Assembly (NCBI RefSeq): GCF_026212465.1
Contig: NC_080058.1
Coordinates: 1,263,501-1,327,500, forward strand
Length of the DNA stretch: 64,000 nt
Direction of reading: 5' to 3'
Origin: Amaranthus tricolor
Taxonomy: Eukaryota > Streptophyta > Magnoliopsida > Caryophyllales > Amaranthaceae
Shown: in pieces, positions 10,291-24,219 of the stretch
Numbering within the stretch: position 1 is the stretch's first letter
How the letters are laid out: each line of letters starts with the position of its first letter
Notes under the pieces: model-generated
What the model saw: the letters and a program-made list of their open reading frames with translations, nothing else
What the model was told of the DNA's origin: nothing
Database searches by the model: none
Position numbers and translations under genes: made by a program

Positions 10291-11679
10291 ATGGAAGATC
10301 CAAAAACAGATCAAAAGCTCAAAATCAGACTTAAATACACTAAACCCGAAACTAAACGAATTCTTAATTTTCTTCAACCTTCATCAGCTAATTTTAATCA
10401 AGAACAAGAACTCATCATCGACAGTGATTTAGAAGAAGGCGAAATTCGAGAAACCCAGGAATCAAAACTTGAAGATCCAACAATTAATCAACAAAAAGAT
10501 CATCAAATTGAAGATAAAAGAAGAATTTGTGGGTTTTGTAATAAAGTTTTTGCTAATGGAAAAGCTTTGGGAGGTCACTTGAGGATTCATAAGAAAAAGG
10601 AAAAAGATGGGGCAGGTGATTTTAGCCCGAAACCCGGCCCGGAAAAGGAGGTGAGGTGTGAATATTGCCACAAGAAGTTTCATACTGAAAAAGCGCTTTA
10701 TGGGCATATGAGGTCTCACCCTGAAAGACCTCATAGAGGGATGGGCCCGCCGCCGCCATTGAAATGGAAAGGGAAAGGAAAGCGTAGCCGTCCGATTGGG
10801 GAGAGGGTATCAACGTCATCATCACCGTCGTCGTCTTCATTGAGTTCCGGGCTGTGTCGGGCTGAGTCGGTTGCTGATTGTTTAATGAAGATGTCAAGTA
10901 ATGATGAATATGGTGAAGATTCAAATCATGATTATGATTATGATTATGATTATGATTATGATTATTATGATGAATTGATGAAAAAGATAAGGGTAAGTAA
11001 GAAGGGGTTAGAGAAGGTTGATGATGATGGATTATATTATTTACAAGAAGAATTGGGGATTAAAATACCTTATAAATCTTGTATTTTAAAAACCTCAATG
11101 AATTTTGATGATTTTCCAAAGATTGGAAAGGAAAATAAAAAAAGGAAATTGGGTAAGGAAATCATGGGTATTAGAAGATCTAATCATAATGATGATCATT
11201 GGGATGATGATCATGATGAAGATGATGATGATGAGAAGAAGGGTAAGTGGGTTTGTACTACATGTAACAAATCATTTACAACCCACCAAGCTTTAGGAGG
11301 TCATAGGTCAAGTCACAACAAAGAAAAAAATTCAATTCATGTAAAAATCCCTAATTCTAATTCAATCCAAACCCTAAATTTGACTCGGATTGTTGAAAAC
11401 GGGTACGGGTCGAACCTTACCCATGACAAAGAAGTTGAAGAAGTGGTTTTTCATAAGTGCAAAATTTGTGATCAGAATTTTCCATCTGGGCAAGCTCTAG
11501 GAGGTCATATGAGGTTACATTATGTTGTTCCTTGTTCGGGCTCTGGTTCGGGTTCAGGTTTGGGTCAAAGTAGCTCGCAAACGGGTCAAGGTGTTAGAGG
11601 TACAATTCTTGATTTTGATCTTAATGTAGCTGCCGTGTCTGAAGATGTGGATGTAGCAGTTGATTCTAGCTGCTTATAA
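10291..11679 (+). CDS. C2H2 zinc-finger transcription factor, four fingers, ZAT-like
   Basis: A 462-residue single-exon protein. The four fingers have ligands C80/C83/H96/H100 (KALGGH), C123/C126/H139/H143 (KALYGH), C322/C325/H338/H342 (QALGGH) and C390/C393/H406/H410 (QALGGH). QALGGH is the plant-specific DNA-contact helix, so a nuclear DNA-binding role is well supported. The C-terminus holds an EAR-like motif (FDLNVAAV, 442-449), which in this family recruits TOPLESS-type co-repressors. Between fingers 2 and 3 lie an Asp-Tyr repeat encoded by (GATTAT)n at 10931-10968 and a conserved block, YYDELMKKIR...GLYYLQEELG. Just before finger 3 comes an acidic His/Asp stretch. The leader at 10140-10260 is CT-rich. 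The short C2H2 genes at 22.7-36.5 kb derive from, or share ancestry with, residues 292 onward. The target genes are unknown. Confidence 0.93.
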   Translation: MEDPKTDQKLKIRLKYTKPETKRILNFLQPSSANFNQEQELIIDSDLEEGEIRETQESKLEDPTINQQKDHQIEDKRRICGFCNKVFANGKALGGHLRIHKKKEKDGAGDFSPKPGPEKEVRCEYCHKKFHTEKALYGHMRSHPERPHRGMGPPPPLKWKGKGKRSRPIGERVSTSSSPSSSSLSSGLCRAESVADCLMKMSSNDEYGEDSNHDYDYDYDYDYDYYDELMKKIRVSKKGLEKVDDDGLYYLQEELGIKIPYKSCILKTSMNFDDFPKIGKENKKRKLGKEIMGIRRSNHNDDHWDDDHDEDDDDEKKGKWVCTTCNKSFTTHQALGGHRSSHNKEKNSIHVKIPNSNSIQTLNLTRIVENGYGSNLTHDKEVEEVVFHKCKICDQNFPSGQALGGHMRLHYVVPCSGSGSGSGLGQSSSQTGQGVRGTILDFDLNVAAVSEDVDVAVDSSCL

Positions 11680-11765
11680 ATTCCGTTGAGCGGCAGAATC
11701 TAAAATTAGGTGACATATAAACCATATTCGAACTCTTTCAAAAAAGGCTCTAGATAATGAAGTAT

Positions 11766-11769
<4 letters not shown>

Positions 11770-11815
<46 letters not shown>
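11770..11815. repeat. (TA)n microsatellite in the 3' UTR of the C2H2 gene
   Basis: About 46 bp of pure TA. The corresponding place in the paralogous 3' UTR (about 23710) holds a T-run instead, so the tract arose or was lost after duplication. Confidence 0.9.
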
Positions 11816-14150
<2,335 letters not shown>

Positions 14151-15117
14151 GTCTTAATATAAAACTTGAAACTAGACATAAAAAATAAGAGATTTTTTGT
14201 ATATATGTCTTAATATAAAACTTGAAATTAAGACATTAAATTTTTTAAAATATTAGTCAGACAAAGGTAATTTTGGGCTGTATTTTAAAATTAATATTTG
14301 TATACTTTTGATCATCTATTTTTTGTGTTTTTTAATAGTATACTATAAAGTACTTTATGTCCATCAAGAAAAGAGAGGAAAAATAGTAAAAAAAAAAAAA
14401 AAAAAAACTCCTTTCATCCCATTTATTTAGCATTATTAGCTATCTCACTTATTTTGAATTATTTTTTTTTGGATAATAGTACGTCATTTCCTTTTTATCT
14501 CATTCATACATGTTAAATCTCTTTCAATTTGTTTCTCACAATTTATTTCTCTTTAATTATTATCAAATATCCACATTTTTCAAAAAAAAAAAAAATTCTC
14601 TTTGCCACTAATTTTAAGGGAGGAAAGTATACTTCAAAGGGATGTGATTAAAATATGACCATTATTAATTTATTATAGTTACATTGGTTATAAAATTTTA
14701 ATGTGTAAAACTTTAAGGGAGTAATATATAATTAAATAAATGTTTAAAAATCATAATACTCTTCTAAATTTTAATACTAATAACCGTACAATATATGTTT
14801 AATTAAACAAAAACTATATATATGATATTCTTCTTATTTCTAAATTTTAATGGAAAGTAAGGAAAGATCAAATCACTCAAGATTCAAATTTTATATACAT
14901 AATATTAGAAACGTAGAGGATCTTGGTGGCTATCCATAAATTTTGTTGCATTAAGATCCAAAATCCTTAATATGCATGTGTACAATATTCACGCTATATC
15001 TACGACTATATTGGAAGTAGGGGGCACGAATTCTTTCTGCCTTTCGGATTTCTTTGGGATACAAACAATTATCGATTCATCAAACAACAAAAAATGTTAA
15101 ATAAATAGATTTTAAGT
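14151..15117. other. Intergenic with a degraded Stowaway-like remnant
   Basis: ACTCCTTTCATCCCATTTATTT (about 14407) and GGGAGGAAAGTATA (about 14620) suggest a decayed Stowaway-type MITE. Otherwise nothing is recognised. Confidence 0.35.
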
Positions 15118-15474
15118 CATTACAATATAATTTATTTTTAGTTGGATATATTTAGTGACATTTTTCATTACTTTAAATTTTTAATAGTGTATATAAAGGA
15201 CTAAGTGACTTTTATTACACCTTTTAGCAGCATAATAAAAAAAATCATACTAAAGCGTTTCACGACATATGATCTAATAACATTTCTCATAAATACCACT
15301 ATAGACTATAGTAACAATTACTTATGTCACTACAGGCCAAATAACGTGTCACTAAATCACTTTTAGTGAAAATTAAAATAAAAATAAATAATTATTACAC
15401 TAAAAATATAAATCAGTAGTATTTTTTGATGACACTGAATCCAAAATTGCGAAAAAATTAAATTTGTTGCAGTG
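15118..15474 (+). mobile_element. CACTA-type MITE, copy B (357 bp)
   Basis: Ends CATTACAATATAATTTATTT and AAATTTGTTGCAGTG, with flanking triplets AGT and AGC. The same internal motifs appear in the same order as in 5781-6133 and in the same orientation. Confidence 0.65.
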
Positions 15475-15564
15475 AGCTTACTAAAAAATTGACTTTTAAA
15501 TCAATATCAAATAGATAGAAAAGGGAACTGGAGGATAGGGAGTTTTTATAATATTTTGACCTTT

Positions 15565-15840
15565 ACACTATGTTTTGATTGAGAGAAGCGGATAATATAT
15601 TTTTCTTTGTTTGGATAAAAATTATAGGGGGAGGAGGATTTAGAAGAAAATGATTTGAAGAGATTTAGTTTCATAATTTTATTGATGGAGAAATTAACCC
15701 AAAAATGAAAAGATTTATTTGGAAGGAAAATAAATTTCCTCGTCTTCTTCCTTTCCTCCTAAACAAACAACATAAGTTTTCTCATGACTTTCTTCTTTTT
15801 CTTTCTTTTACCTCTTTTATTGTTATCCAAATATAGTGTT
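15565..15840. mobile_element. hAT-like MITE (about 276 bp)
   Basis: The inverted ends ACACTATGTTTTGATTGAGAG and (reverse complement of the right end) ACACTATATTTGGATAACAA pair imperfectly. The inside is purine-rich on the left and pyrimidine-rich on the right, so it could fold into a long hairpin. Confidence 0.5.
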
Positions 15841-15844
15841 GGTG

Positions 15845-17100
15845 GGATTAATGCAATATTAAATAAAGCGGATGATTGAATTGTGTAGATGATGTTAAAA
15901 GCGATTTTAAGTATGTGAATGAGATCAAAAAAATATAATGAATTTTAATTCCAAATAAGAAAATATTGCAATATAAAAAAAAAATTCAATTAAAATAAAA
16001 ATTAATGCAAATTAAGCGATTCAGATATAATATTAAAAAAAAAAGTAAACATCATGTGTTGTCGCAAACATAAAATTATGTAGTTGAAGAAGCATAAAGG
16101 ATAGATAGAGTACTAAAGAAAGAGTTATAAGTGTAGTGCAATTTGCAATTTGTAATTATGTCATGCACTTGAAGAACACTTATGTTTTTAATTGTGTTGT
16201 AACGTACACAAGTGTGTGAGTAGTGTTTAAGAGATCTCATCATGTTTTTTCAACTTCTCTTTATTAATTAATTATTTAAACCAATACAAATTAATTGTAG
16301 TTGCTTTATTAAAGATTCTAAATAGATGTGATGATTCGATGTATATTTGATTTTATAATTTGATTCAATTTGATCTGTTTATAAAAATTATTTTATAATT
16401 ATGTAAAAGGCAACATGGATACAAGATTCGACTTTAAACCGTTCCAAAACACCTAATTCGAAATCAACTTGATGACCTGAGTGAACACCTCTAGTTGCTT
16501 TTAAGTAACATGCTTTTTATTTATGTTTAAACCAATTTGAATAAGGATTTGTGTTGAAGTGTCCATTATTGTCCAAGAGTGAGATTTTCTATATTGAAGA
16601 AAAGTGAAGAGATTATACTGCTTTAAAACTTCGAGGAGTAACTTCTACAATTACTAATTAGTTTTAATAGTGAATTGTGATGGATTACCTCTTCAATTTT
16701 TTGTTTGAGTTGCCTGGACCAATTTTCTTAAAGAGTTACAATAACAGCTTTAATAATTAACTTTAGATTAGTATATTAGCTTATAAATTTCTGTTTTTAG
16801 ATTATTTGTATGAATTTTTTTTTTCAAAAATAGCTTTGAACAAAGATGTTTAATGAAATTAATTATTAAAATTAAATTATAAAATATAAAATGACAAAAA
16901 AAAGACATGAAAAATGATACAATGTTTACTTTCATGAGGTTATATACCTTTTCGTACATGTTAGGTATTTAAAAAGCATTTACCATCATTGTTATTATGC
17001 AACTTAAAAAAAATTGACGTCAAAACTTTATCCTCAAATATGTTTTAAAGTGTTGTTTTACTAAACAGTAAACACTTTTAAATAAACCAATCAAAAATTC
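15845..17100. other. Intergenic, no gene seen
   Basis: AT-rich, no recognisable structure. The frame at 16768-16959 is unsupported. Confidence 0.4.
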
Positions 17101-17104
17101 TCAA

Positions 17105-17315
17105 ATAAAACGATTTTATAATGAGACTATTTTTATTAGGCTAGCTCAGTGTATACTTATATTGTTAAAGCGATCACTTAAAATATGTAAATAATTATTT
17201 TTTGTAATCCTAAAGTGATCACTTATAAATTACTTACCTACAATCTTAAAGTGACTAATTAGATAAAAGACTAACTGAATGGGTCCATCTCCTAATCAGA
17301 CCATCTAAAAAAGAT
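17105..17315. repeat. GACGGTCTC-type dispersed repeat, copy 4
   Basis: TTTATAATGAGACTATTTTTATTAG at the left and ATGGGTCCATCTCC at the right, with internal phrases AAAGTGATCACTT as in the other copies. Confidence 0.45.
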
Positions 17316-18000
17316 TTTAAAAAACTATACTGCATTCATTCCTTCCAATTCTTTTCCTTACTAGTAAGGCAAATGAATGACCCTTTGATTTACCCTCAAA
17401 ATATAAGATTTTGAAAATAATTATAATGATTTTATTTTAGTTGGTTCAACAAATTAAAAACACTTTTAGGAAACGTAACTTACTATTAAAATACAAAAAA
17501 ATTCAATCCACTAAATTGAATACATATTAATAAAATAAAATTCCAATTTGAAAAAACATGTTGTGATACTCTTTTAATTGCTAATTAATTTAAAGTATTT
17601 TGGGCTTAATGGTCAACTTATATGTATAGATTTTAATTTTTTGCAATGTAATATTAATCAAATTTTTTAATGCTAAATAAACTTAATTATATGAATCAAA
17701 AATAACAAATAAGTAATCATAAAATAACTTTTGAATGAACTACATAAAAGGACTATAATCTATATTATACTCCTATATTTTAGATTTCTATTGTACACTG
17801 AAAATTTAATTTCAAATATATAACACAAATTTGAAGATTACATCAAAATCACACATCCATTAACATTAGTTTAATGTATGAATATTTAATATTAGTTTCT
17901 CCGAAGAAAGGCATACATGTACATACGTACATAACATTTGATACAAGATATCTGATTCTCTTAATAATTATCTTAATACTTACTCTCTTGTGATACGGCT
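17316..18000. other. Intergenic, no gene seen
   Basis: AT-rich, nothing recognised. Confidence 0.4.
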
Positions 18001-18002
18001 TT

Positions 18003-18432
18003 AACCGTACATCTTGCTCAAGATTAATAATTTTTTAAAAATATTCTGACATACTAATTTTAAGGTTTAAAAAAATAATTTTAAGACTTAAAAGGTTAAT
18101 TTTAAAGTTTTTAATATTTACTTTAATGTTTGAGTCATCATTATATTTTAAAGTTGAAATGAGAATTTAATATGCTACAATTGGTCATTGAAGTTTAAAA
18201 TTAGTTTTTTCTAGTATTATAATTGATTTTTTAAATCTTAAAACTGTCAAATTCCATAACTTAAAATGTCAATTTCAAATCGTTAAAATTGTTGTTTTTA
18301 AGTCTTTAAATTGGTCTTTTAACTCTTGAAATTGACATTTTAATTTGTAAAATCGGTAAATAAATATATACAATTAGACCGGTCCAATAAGACACATCAC
18401 ACAAGTAAGACGGTCTCACTCAAGTTTTCGTG
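18003..18432. repeat. GACGGTCTC-type dispersed repeat with a phrase array, copy 5
   Basis: The right end is AAGTAAGACGGTCTCACTC. The inside is a chain of phrases like TTTTAAGTCTTTAAATTGG and CTTGAAATTGACATTTTAA every ~21 bp, matching the array of copy 2 (3965-4700). Confidence 0.5.
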
Positions 18433-18439
18433 TTATCTT

Positions 18440-20380
18440 AATATGGTATACTCCCTCATTACAACACAAGTATCTCATCTCCTTACTGATTTAGTTATTC
18501 ACAGCTCACAAATATCTCATTTTCTATTTTAAAAATTTATTATTTGTGGTTCACATTTATTTAGTATCAAAATGATTCATCAACTTTAATGTAGTAAAAA
18601 CTTTGTTATCATTAGTTAACTCAAAATTATTTATTTTAATGGGATAACCTTCTCAAAATATAAACTCAATTATGGATTTTACTAAAAAAATTTGAGTGTA
18701 TTACAAATACAAGTTAAAAATGATAGAGTCGTCATTATCATCCTACCCAGTATATCCGGCTCATAGAGAGAATAGTTTAAAGTTAGCCAATATTGAGTTT
18801 AATTTGAAAAGATGGAGTAATCACAGCTACTCTTATGAGAGAATTTCTCTCACCATTAGACGATTTCTTAACAAGAAATTTAGATTCTCACAAATACAAT
18901 TATATGGATAATTCATGTATGAAATGCGCCTCATAGTGTAATTGACCACTTCATAAAACACTTTGTGTTGATATTAATTTATCCTAAATTATATTCATCT
19001 ACTTACATTTTGAAAGATTTTTGTGGAAAAGTAAAGGAGATGCATGTATACAATGGCAGATTTAGTGTGATATCATTGAGGTCAGTTGACATTCTTTAAA
19101 TTCAAAATAAAAATCAAATATTACATATAAGTATATCCTAAATGAGTTCATTAATGTATTTCCTTTCACATATGAGACTAGGGATCAAAACCCAGTAGAC
19201 ATGTTTTATTTTAATTTACATCTTATTTTTTTTCTGAATCTGTCAGTACAGTTATATTGAGATGGAAGGAGTAATCAAGTAATATTTTTTTTTTTTTTTG
19301 ATTTGGAGATAGATAAACTAGAGAAACCTTACAGACAAAGAAAAAAGAGAATTAATCGTTATTAAACATAGTGAGAATCGAGCCTCTATATGTTTTTTAT
19401 TTTATCCTACTTGATTAAGTGTGAAAATATATTTTCCATGTATTCTTTGAATGGATAGTCTACGCGTATTCTTAGGATACGAATGAAAAAGACAGGAGTA
19501 TCATTTAATGCAATTAATATAGTAATTAAACAAGTGATTAACACTAATTTGGTGCTGAAATCTTTGTGTATGGTCATTTATTTCCAATTAAGTTAAGTTT
19601 ATCTCATGAGTCATTCTTAAGTCATTTATGATTATTATTAAATATTTTTATTAACATCATAAAGAACGTATAATTAAATAACGTTACAAATTAAACTAGT
19701 AGTTATTTTGGACTTCTCTATATTTTTAACTGAATCACCTGCTTTGAAGCTTATTTCAGTTCAAAAGTCTTCTCTTTAAATAATTAGAAGCGCTTATAAT
19801 GTGTTAGAGTAAGCTTTTAATTATTAGACTTTGGAAAAAGATTGATGAAAAATGTTAAAGTTGTTTGAAATTAAATTGACTCGATTAATTGAAATTAAGT
19901 ATGATAAAATCCTATTTGAAAACAATTCATATATGAGAATGAAATAAGACGATCGTCAAGATGTAAAGATATACTGAAAAGCTGAAATTAACTTAATTCG
20001 AGAATTATACTCGAAATTTGACTGAAGTCCTGGATGGACATCTTTAAATATTTATGTTGCTATACATTTTTGAAAATTTTTATTTAAAACAGACTCATTG
20101 AAAAAAAGTTTTCAATTGAAATAACTAGTCAAATTAAATTAATTAAACCATTATTTTTTATTTAAAATACTAATATTTTAGTTGTTTAACATTTAAGATG
20201 TTATTTTTAAATGTTAAACTTCATACTTTAGATGTTAGTATGTTACACCGGCTTTAGAAATCGGGCTCCTTACATATCATACACATGTCTCAGGCCTTCT
20301 ATAGGAGTTATTTTTTTCTCATCAACACCAGTTGTTGATTTTAATTTTGAAATCACCAATAAAGTTAACCACCTTACCTT
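18440..20380. other. Intergenic with MITE fragments, no gene seen
   Basis: TATACTCCCTCATTACAACACAAG near 18446 looks like one end of a Stowaway-type MITE. The 71-residue frame at 18696-18911 is unsupported. The rest is AT-rich. Confidence 0.35.
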
Positions 20381-20382
20381 AT

Positions 20383-20605
20383 CTTTGAGAGACGTTTTTT
20401 AAGCCCAGCCCATTAAAAATTAATGTTTATTTACATTATTCTTAATGTCTACTTACGGTATCCTTTAATGCCTACTCATAATATCTTAAAATGCTTACTT
20501 ACATCATCTTTAATTTTACTTACAATATTTCAAAAAATATATAATGGATCTGTCCAATTAAAAATAGTCTCTTAAAGAGATCATCTCTCATAAGAATTTG
20601 TGTAA
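20383..20605. repeat. GACGGTCTC-type dispersed repeat, copy 6
   Basis: The middle is a short array (CTTAATGTCTACTTACGGTATC, CTTTAATGCCTACTCATAATATC, and so on, ~22 bp each) followed by ATGGATCTGTCC and GAGATCATCTCTCATAAG. Confidence 0.45.
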
Positions 20606-20619
20606 AGTTAAACACTTAA

Positions 20620-21800
20620 ATGAATTTACTCCATTTATGAACAAAACAATAATTCATGCAATAAGTTCGTTAATTAATAGTATATGAATGTAAAGTGTAA
20701 AATTTAATTACCGCAAGCATATGGTGTAAGTCGAGTTTCAGATGAAATACAAGAAAGTTAGTTTAACAATTTTCACGCCTCTTTACCGATGTCACACCAT
20801 GAAAGAAATGTACGTAGTTGATTTTTTATATTTTAACTACTAAAAATTATAATCTAATTGGATGTAAGTTATATAATGGGAAGGTGTAAAGTATTGGGAA
20901 TCACTTAATTTTCATATGGATAACAATTAATACTAATCAAATATCCATAATTTATGTATAAAAAAAAATAATTTATACTTATTAAATTTTCCCATGCTTA
21001 ATTTTTGCTCGTCCTCGAGCAAAATCAAGGGGAACAATGATATAAAAAGTTAAAACATGGCCGTCTCCAAATATCCAAGATTACTTCTTATGGCTTTCTT
21101 CCTAAACTTGGCTCACACACGAATGCAACACAAAAAAGGTGCAAAATTAGTAAAGTAAATGCAAAACTGTACTTATCCCTTCAGTGATGATCTACCCAAT
21201 TTTCTACACATCGCTATTTCCAGGAGATACAAAAATTATTTTCTCTATTTATATCTCATTCTGCCTAAAAACTTATCTTAGAGTTTTCGCCGCCCTAGTC
21301 AGTCATTTTTAACTTTTTCAAGTCTCACTTACTCATCCATTTAATGTCACTCTTTTACCTAAGTTATTCTTTCTAGTTTTAATCTAGTTGAGTTTTTTCT
21401 CTTTTCATTTTTTCCCTTTTTCAATGAAGAGCATGTACAAACTTGTATGAATGATGATAAAAAAATTATGCTAGTTATAAATTAATATGACTAATATCAC
21501 AATACTAATAAATATAATATTAAAGTAATAATATATTAATAAGCCTAATACTACACTAATATGACTAAAATTAAAGCACAAGTCCTATGAAGCCCACTAT
21601 TTGAACCTTAGTCCATGAAAAACCTGCTAAATAAGGGTTAAAATAAGAAAATTTGAACCATTTAATCAAAAATATAAAAAAAATCTAAAAAATAAACAAG
21701 GATTAAACTTATTTCCCGAAGTAAGCAAAAATTTCCTAGACTTGTGGCTTGGTTATGTACACTATTATTAACTACGAACCAAAACAACAGGTAAAAAATA
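20620..21800. other. Intergenic with a possible LTR fossil
   Basis: TTAATTACCGCAAGCATATGGTG (20707) resembles the inner edge of the Athila-type LTR at 33390. CTCGTCCTCGAGCAAAATCAAGG (21009) also has the look of retroelement sequence. No ends could be set. Confidence 0.3.
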
Positions 21801-21811
21801 GTCAAATATTG

Positions 21812-21943
21812 GTTCGCTGTTAGTAACAACGAACAATAAATTATGTCAAAAAAGTCAACATATATGTTCGCTGTTACTAACAGTGAACATGTACTTTGAT
21901 TTTTTTTGACTTAATTCATTGTTTGTTGTTACTAATAACGAAC
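21812..21943. repeat. Three near-identical 23-bp palindromes spaced 54-55 bp
   Basis: At 21812-21834, 21866-21888 and 21921-21943. Each is GTTYGYTGTTA followed by its near inverse (CTAAYARYGAAC type), centred on a GTTAGTAAC- or GTTACTAAC-like core. The spacers hold GTCAAAAAAGTCAA and an inverted TTGACTTAA, so a larger cruciform is also possible. They lie about 800 bp before the start of the next C2H2 gene. Confidence 0.75.
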
Positions 21944-22429
21944 TGATACAACCTTAAATACACTAGCTGCTCTTTTTTTCCTCATTTCCCTCAATTTCTT
22001 AAATCCTAACATTCAAAACCAAGAAAACTCCTTCCAATTTCCACCATTAAAGTAACATCAATCCTTCAATTGTTAACATCATTTTCCAAATTTCTTCTTC
22101 TAATTTGTTCTGTCAATTGGCATACATTATTTTGAGGTATTCTTTTTCATTATTTTCCAAATATTCTTAGTTTGATTAAAAGCATGTTCAAGACTTACAA
22201 ATTAATACTTCTAGGTCATCTTTAGCTATTATGGTAGTATTTCATTAATTTTATTAGTTATTTGTGCAATTTTTTAAAGTATGGTTGTTGATGGTAAATG
22301 TGGTTGTGAATTATATTTAAACTTTATATTTTTGTTAAATGTACTTGTATATTTACATGTTCTTGATAATGTTTTGGTTTATATATGCATTTATGTAGAA
22401 AATAATTGAATGTAACTTGTTAGAGTAGC
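21944..22429. other. Intergenic, no gene seen
   Basis: AT-rich. A CT/AC-rich stretch at 21970-22130 looks like a plant leader sequence but no reading frame follows it. Confidence 0.35.
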
Positions 22430-22737
22430 ATTTTATGCTCTTCTCTTATTAGTTAATTATTACCATCACTCATTCATATATGATTGACTAAATAAAATTT
22501 ATCGTTATTATTCATATATATTTATATATATACTCCAAAATCTATTTAATTAAGTACAATAATATATATAAGAGTTCCAACATAGTTTCAAGATCAATCA
22601 TCCCTTAATAATAGTCATTTCCTTTTACTTTCAATTTTGAATTCACTTTCACTCTTTAAATCTTCTTCCCACTCTTTCTTGAATTGTTCATAATTATTAT
22701 CATTGCTCTCTTTTCTTGAATCTTTAATAAAGAAATC
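22430..22737 (+). promoter_or_regulatory. Promoter block shared by the short C2H2 genes, copy 1
   Basis: The block GCATTTTATGCTC...CATTCATATA...TACTCCAAAATC...AAGTACAATAATAT...GAGTTCCAA...AAGATCAATCATCCCTTA...CTTGAATCTTTAATAAAGAAATC directly precedes the start codon. It recurs upstream of the genes at 25721 and 35775 (25340-25720, 35490-35774), and the last part recurs upstream of 27162. No match to the upstream DNA of the 462-residue gene was seen, so the short genes seem to share a newer regulatory region. Confidence 0.7.
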
Positions 22738-23583
22738 ATGGATATTGGAAAAACTAATAATGATGATCATGAGAAGAAGGATAAGAGCTTTGTTTGCGAC
22801 ATTTGTCACCAATCATTTTCAACCGGCCAAGGTCTAGGAGGTCATAGGCGAATACACTTCCTCCCAAACCCAATAATGAAAATCCCAAACCAAAGCCTAG
22901 ATCTGGCCCGGATTTTTGATGATTGGTACAAGTCGAATCTTACCCATGAAAACAAAGTTGATCAAGAAGTGGGTCTTCAAAGGTGCAAGATTTGTGATCA
23001 GAATTTTCCATCTAGGCAAGATTTAGAAGGTCATATGAGGTTACATTATGTTGTTCCTTGTTCGGGCTCTGGTTTGGGTTCAGGTTCAGGTTCGGGTTCG
23101 GGTCAAAGTAGCTCACAAACTAATCATGATGATCATGATCATGATGATGAGAAGAAGGATAAGAGGCATGTTTGCAACATTTGTGACCAATCATTTTCAT
23201 CCGGCCCAGCTCTAGGAGGTCATAAGCGGACACACTTTCTCCCAAACCCAATAATGAAAAACCCAAACCAAACCCTAGATCTGGCCCGGTTTTTTGATGA
23301 TTTGTACAAGTCGAATCTTACCCATGACAAAGAAGTTCATCAAGAAGTGGGTTTTCATAAGTGCAAGATTTGTGATCAGAATTTTCCATCTGGGCAAGAT
23401 TTAGAAGGTCATATGAGGTTACATTATGTTGTTCCTCGTTCGGGCTCTGATTCGGGTTCAGGGTCAGGTTCAGGTTCGGGTCAAAGTAGCTCCCAAATGG
23501 GTCAAGGTGTTAGAAGTACAATTCATGAATTTGATCTTAATGTACCTGCCGTGGATAAAGCTGAGGATGCATCAGTTGAATGA
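22738..23583 (+). CDS. C2H2 zinc-finger protein with an internal 126-residue duplication
   Basis: 281 residues, single exon. Fingers: C20/C23/H36/H40, C83/C86/H99/H103, C146/C149/H162/H166 and C209/C212/H225/H229. Fingers 3-4 repeat fingers 1-2 with an exact 126-residue offset, including the DLARxFDDxYKSNLTH linker and the (SG)n-QSSSQ tail. All metal ligands are kept, but the DNA-contact helix is altered in every finger (QGLGGH, QDLEGH, PALGGH, QDLEGH; no intact QALGGH). The C-terminus keeps an EAR-like FDLNVPAV. The start codon lines up with internal Met292 of the 462-residue protein, and the 3' UTR is homologous too. It could be a repressor with changed or lost DNA specificity. Expression is unknown, but the frame is intact. 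Confidence 0.85.
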   Translation: MDIGKTNNDDHEKKDKSFVCDICHQSFSTGQGLGGHRRIHFLPNPIMKIPNQSLDLARIFDDWYKSNLTHENKVDQEVGLQRCKICDQNFPSRQDLEGHMRLHYVVPCSGSGLGSGSGSGSGQSSSQTNHDDHDHDDEKKDKRHVCNICDQSFSSGPALGGHKRTHFLPNPIMKNPNQTLDLARFFDDLYKSNLTHDKEVHQEVGFHKCKICDQNFPSGQDLEGHMRLHYVVPRSGSDSGSGSGSGSGQSSSQMGQGVRSTIHEFDLNVPAVDKAEDASVE

Positions 23584-24190
23584 TCTACCATACCATCCTA
23601 TGTAGTAAATACCGTTGAGTGGCACGATCTGGGGTTAGGTTACAAACTTACATATAATAAACCATATACGAACTCCTTTAAAAGAGGCTCTTGATAATGA
23701 AGAATTGCTTTTTTTTTTTTTCTTAAATAAAAAAAATATAGATATTTCTGGGTATTAGTGTAGATTTAGGGCTTTGGGGATTAGTAGTAGTTAGTTCCCT
23801 AATTAAATTTGCAATTTTAATGTTTTAGTAATATAAATTTGGTGCATTGTATAAGAAGACTTTTTTAATTGCTCAAGTTGACGGAAAATGATTAAAACTT
23901 TTAGCTAATGGACTTTTTGTTTTGAGTTAATCGGTCTCATATATACAAGACTGAGTAATTTGATTATGTTAGCTTTACACCAAACAAAACTTTTTTTTAA
24001 ATATCTTTTATTTTATTAGATTATATTTTTAGAAAGAATATCAAGAAAACCAAAATCTTTGATTACAATTGTAATATGATTCGAAGTTTCCATATTTATA
24101 GGATTAATATGGCATAATTTATAGGATTATAATTTATGTAAGTTTAAGAACGACGATATATTAATGATATTGAATTGGATAGACACTAAT
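23584..24190 (+). repeat. 3' UTR and flank duplicated from the four-finger gene
   Basis: GTTGAGTGGCACGATCT, GATAATGAAGAATTGCTTT, TTTCTGGGTATTAGTGTAG and TTTACACCAAACAAAAC occur in the same order and spacing as at 11680-12260. The duplication therefore extended at least ~600 bp past the stop codon. Confidence 0.8.
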
Positions 24191-24219
24191 TGACTATTTA
24201 TAAGAAATTACTACAAATC

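Noticed and set aside
10462..10924. Minus-strand frames within the four-finger gene
   Set aside because: Antisense shadows of a clearly coding exon.
18696..18911. 71-residue frame with CCTACCCAGTATATCCGGCTC
   Set aside because: The phrase looks like a common plant dispersed repeat, but I could set no ends and no protein family fits.
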